Position numbers and translations under genes: made by a program
The notes under the pieces: model-generated
What the model was told of the DNA's origin: nothing
The model's input: only the letters and a program-made list of their open reading frames with translations
The model's database searches: none
Shown here: piece after piece, positions 4,640-5,805 of the stretch
Layout: every line of letters begins with the position of its first letter
How positions within the stretch are numbered: position 1 is the first letter of the stretch
Assembly: GCA_902762335.1 (NCBI GenBank)
Contig: CACWNZ010000109.1
Coordinates: forward strand, 1-5,805
Origin: an uncultured Ruminococcus sp.
GTDB taxonomy: Bacteria; Bacillota; Clostridia; Oscillospirales; Acutalibacteraceae
Reading direction: 5' to 3'
Length of the DNA: 5,805 nucleotides

Positions 4640-5805
4640 GTGCTCAGAAAAAAGCAGATAAGCATAATATCCGTGATACTTGCGGTATTGATGCTGCTGA
4701 ATATCATAACGCCCGTGCTGGCGGTGGATACCGCGCAGGCGGCATCACAGAGCTTTATCGAAGCTGCGGACTATACCCTTCCCGTTACGCCAGAGGCGGA
4801 ACGCCCCGTTCTGCGTGACCCGCCGCCGCCCGTTTATGAAAACGGCAGCATACTTATCTATAACTACGCTCAGCTCCTTCTCATCGGCACGGGCTCTCCC
4901 GTCACGGAGCTTGACGCCCTCACCGATAAGGTCGGCAGCGGCGATGCCGTGACCGACGAAAACGATTCGTCAGTCGTATACGGCTCAGACTGTCAGTACG
5001 TTATAATGCAGGATATTCCACTGCCGAGACATACGGTCCGGAGCATACCTCAGAACTTTACGGGCAGTATTTCCGGTACGCTGTCAGACAGTCCCTCTCT
5101 TTACGATGAGGACAGCGATACTGTATATATTTTCGAGCCCTATCAGCTTGTTGTAATGAATTCTCAGGCTCCTCAGGACGAGCCCGTAATGTCGGGTGAC
5201 CTCACCGCCGCAGCCTTCGGCACGGGACAGTTCATCACCACGGGCGGCAGCGCTCAGAGCATTCTTACCTACAGCCCGGATCATAATTACGTCATAGCCT
5301 CGGACTTCAGCTCGGCTGTCACAGCTCAGCCGCCCTCGCTTGTCGGCGGTCATTCGTCCTCGGCGGCTTATGAGGGGCGCGATTTTGCGGGGCAGGTCAT
5401 AAAAAAGATAGACGGAGTTACCTATATACTTATCGGCGATCAGGAGCAGCTCAGATCTATCGGCAGCGATAATGCGGTAAAGGTGTTTACCCCCGTATGT
5501 CAGATGGTGCGCGTATGGGACAGCGCCGTTTCGTATCATTATGAACCGGATACCGACGGCAGCGGAAACCTTATTCTTCTGTACGGCGGCGATGCCGACC
5601 TTCTTACAAGTCAGAACGGTACTGCGGATTTCGGCTTTCACACTGTCAGAAATGCCGCAGCCGGCAAATACTATGCGGGTATAGATCAGGACACGGGCTT
5701 GCCCTATACCGATACCACCCGCGTTACCTCTAACAAAAACAGTCTTACCGAAGCAAGCTGGCAGACTAACGAGACCTATTCGATCAATGCGAACTATATT
5801 ATTTT
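4640..5805 (+). CDS. Secreted, modular surface protein with beta-helix-like repeats (3' partial)
   Basis: The frame starts at GTG 4640, 7 nt after AAGGGGGG, and stays open to the window end (388 codons plus 2 nt). Residues 1-35 are a Sec signal peptide: basic VLRKKQ, a hydrophobic core (ISIISVILAVLMLLNII), and possible cleavage after VLA (28) or AQA (34). A Pro-rich linker (RDPPPPVYE, 59-67) leads into three diverged modules at about 69-148, 161-256 and 260-388. Each has Y-I/L-x(4)-Q-L, then an NYVI- or QYVI-like strand before Asp, then F-x-G-x-I where visible. This resembles the eqL..I ... Y.L..DI.l ... F.G.l.G pattern of modules heading right-handed beta-helix and GLUG-type surface proteins. 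I infer an adhesin or wall-associated protein; the attachment signal would lie beyond the window. Only two cysteines (118, 287) are visible. No enzyme motif was found. An ATG at 4633 lies in another frame, has no signal peptide and soon stops. Confidence 0.82.
   Translation, partial: MLRKKQISIISVILAVLMLLNIITPVLAVDTAQAASQSFIEAADYTLPVTPEAERPVLRDPPPPVYENGSILIYNYAQLLLIGTGSPVTELDALTDKVGSGDAVTDENDSSVVYGSDCQYVIMQDIPLPRHTVRSIPQNFTGSISGTLSDSPSLYDEDSDTVYIFEPYQLVVMNSQAPQDEPVMSGDLTAAAFGTGQFITTGGSAQSILTYSPDHNYVIASDFSSAVTAQPPSLVGGHSSSAAYEGRDFAGQVIKKIDGVTYILIGDQEQLRSIGSDNAVKVFTPVCQMVRVWDSAVSYHYEPDTDGSGNLILLYGGDADLLTSQNGTADFGFHTVRNAAAGKYYAGIDQDTGLPYTDTTRVTSNKNSLTEASWQTNETYSINANYII
4844..5805 (+). repeat. Three diverged protein modules within the surface protein
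   Basis: Module 1 (4844-5083) has SILIYNYAQLLLIGTGSPV, QYVIMQDIPL and NFTGSISG. Module 2 (5120-5407) has TVYIFEPYQLVVMNS, YSPDHNYVIASDF and DFAGQVI. Module 3 (5417-5805) has VTYILIGDQEQLRSIGSDNAV and YSINANYII, and is cut by the window end. Order and spacing of the blocks agree, although DNA identity is low, so this is old duplication visible only at protein level. The alignment was made by eye. Confidence 0.55.

Noticed and set aside
4633..4818. Short plus-strand frame starting at ATG 4633
   Set aside because: It is out of frame with the signal-peptide gene at GTG 4640, its start lies against the ribosome binding site, and its product has no coherent features.
5084..5641. Minus-strand open frame (185 codons) opposite the surface protein
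   Set aside because: The plus frame has a signal peptide, a good ribosome binding site and internal repeats. The minus frame has none of these.
1..5805. CRISPR array, tRNA or rRNA genes, insertion-sequence ends, integrase or toxin-antitoxin genes
   Set aside because: No regularly spaced repeats, cloverleaf-like sequence, transposase or integrase motifs, or small paired genes were seen on either strand.

Overview
The window looks like chromosomal DNA from an anaerobic Firmicute, most plausibly a gut or rumen Ruminococcus (Oscillospiraceae). That assignment is inference. It rests on strong AGGAGG-type ribosome binding sites, GTG starts on two genes, GC-balanced coding regions between AT-rich intergenic regions, and two pieces of large secreted-protein genes of a style common in that group. 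No rRNA, tRNA, CRISPR array, integrase or transposase was seen.

Region 1 (1-1568, plus strand) holds the last 49 codons of an unrecognised gene, a radical SAM protein of the SPL (spore photoproduct lyase-related) family, and a Nudix hydrolase. The gaps are short (31 and 39 nt), so they probably form one transcription unit. It ends at a perfect 16-bp hairpin with a T tract (1653-1699).

Region 2 (1569-1933) has no intact gene. It contains two hairpins, a third long-loop inverted repeat, and what appears to be the last 24 codons of a lost minus-strand gene (1769-1843). This is followed by an AT-rich promoter with TTAA boxes on an 11-bp spacing and an extended -10 element.

Region 3 (1934-4428) is a likely three-gene operon. 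It encodes an OmpR-family response regulator, its sensor histidine kinase (ATGA overlap) and a GNAT acetyltransferase starting at GTG 18 nt after the kinase, and it ends in a clear intrinsic terminator (4393-4428). The helically phased boxes at the promoter suggest that the regulator controls its own operon. The kinase is odd: its outer domain begins with a Lys/Glu-rich segment, it lacks an evident HAMP domain, and its G1 ATP-binding box is degenerate.

Region 4 (4429-5805) is an AT-rich leader followed by a gene that starts at GTG 4640, has a Sec signal peptide and runs off the window. Its 388 visible residues can be read as three diverged copies of one module (Y-I-x(4)-Q-L ... NYVI..D ... 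F.G.I), with the third copy cut by the window end. This resembles the N-terminal modules of right-handed beta-helix adhesin-like proteins.

Nothing here is a clearly new defence or mobile system. The points most worth a second look are the phased operator, the unusual sensor kinase with its acetyltransferase partner, the modular surface protein, and the gene remnant beside the two-component operon.
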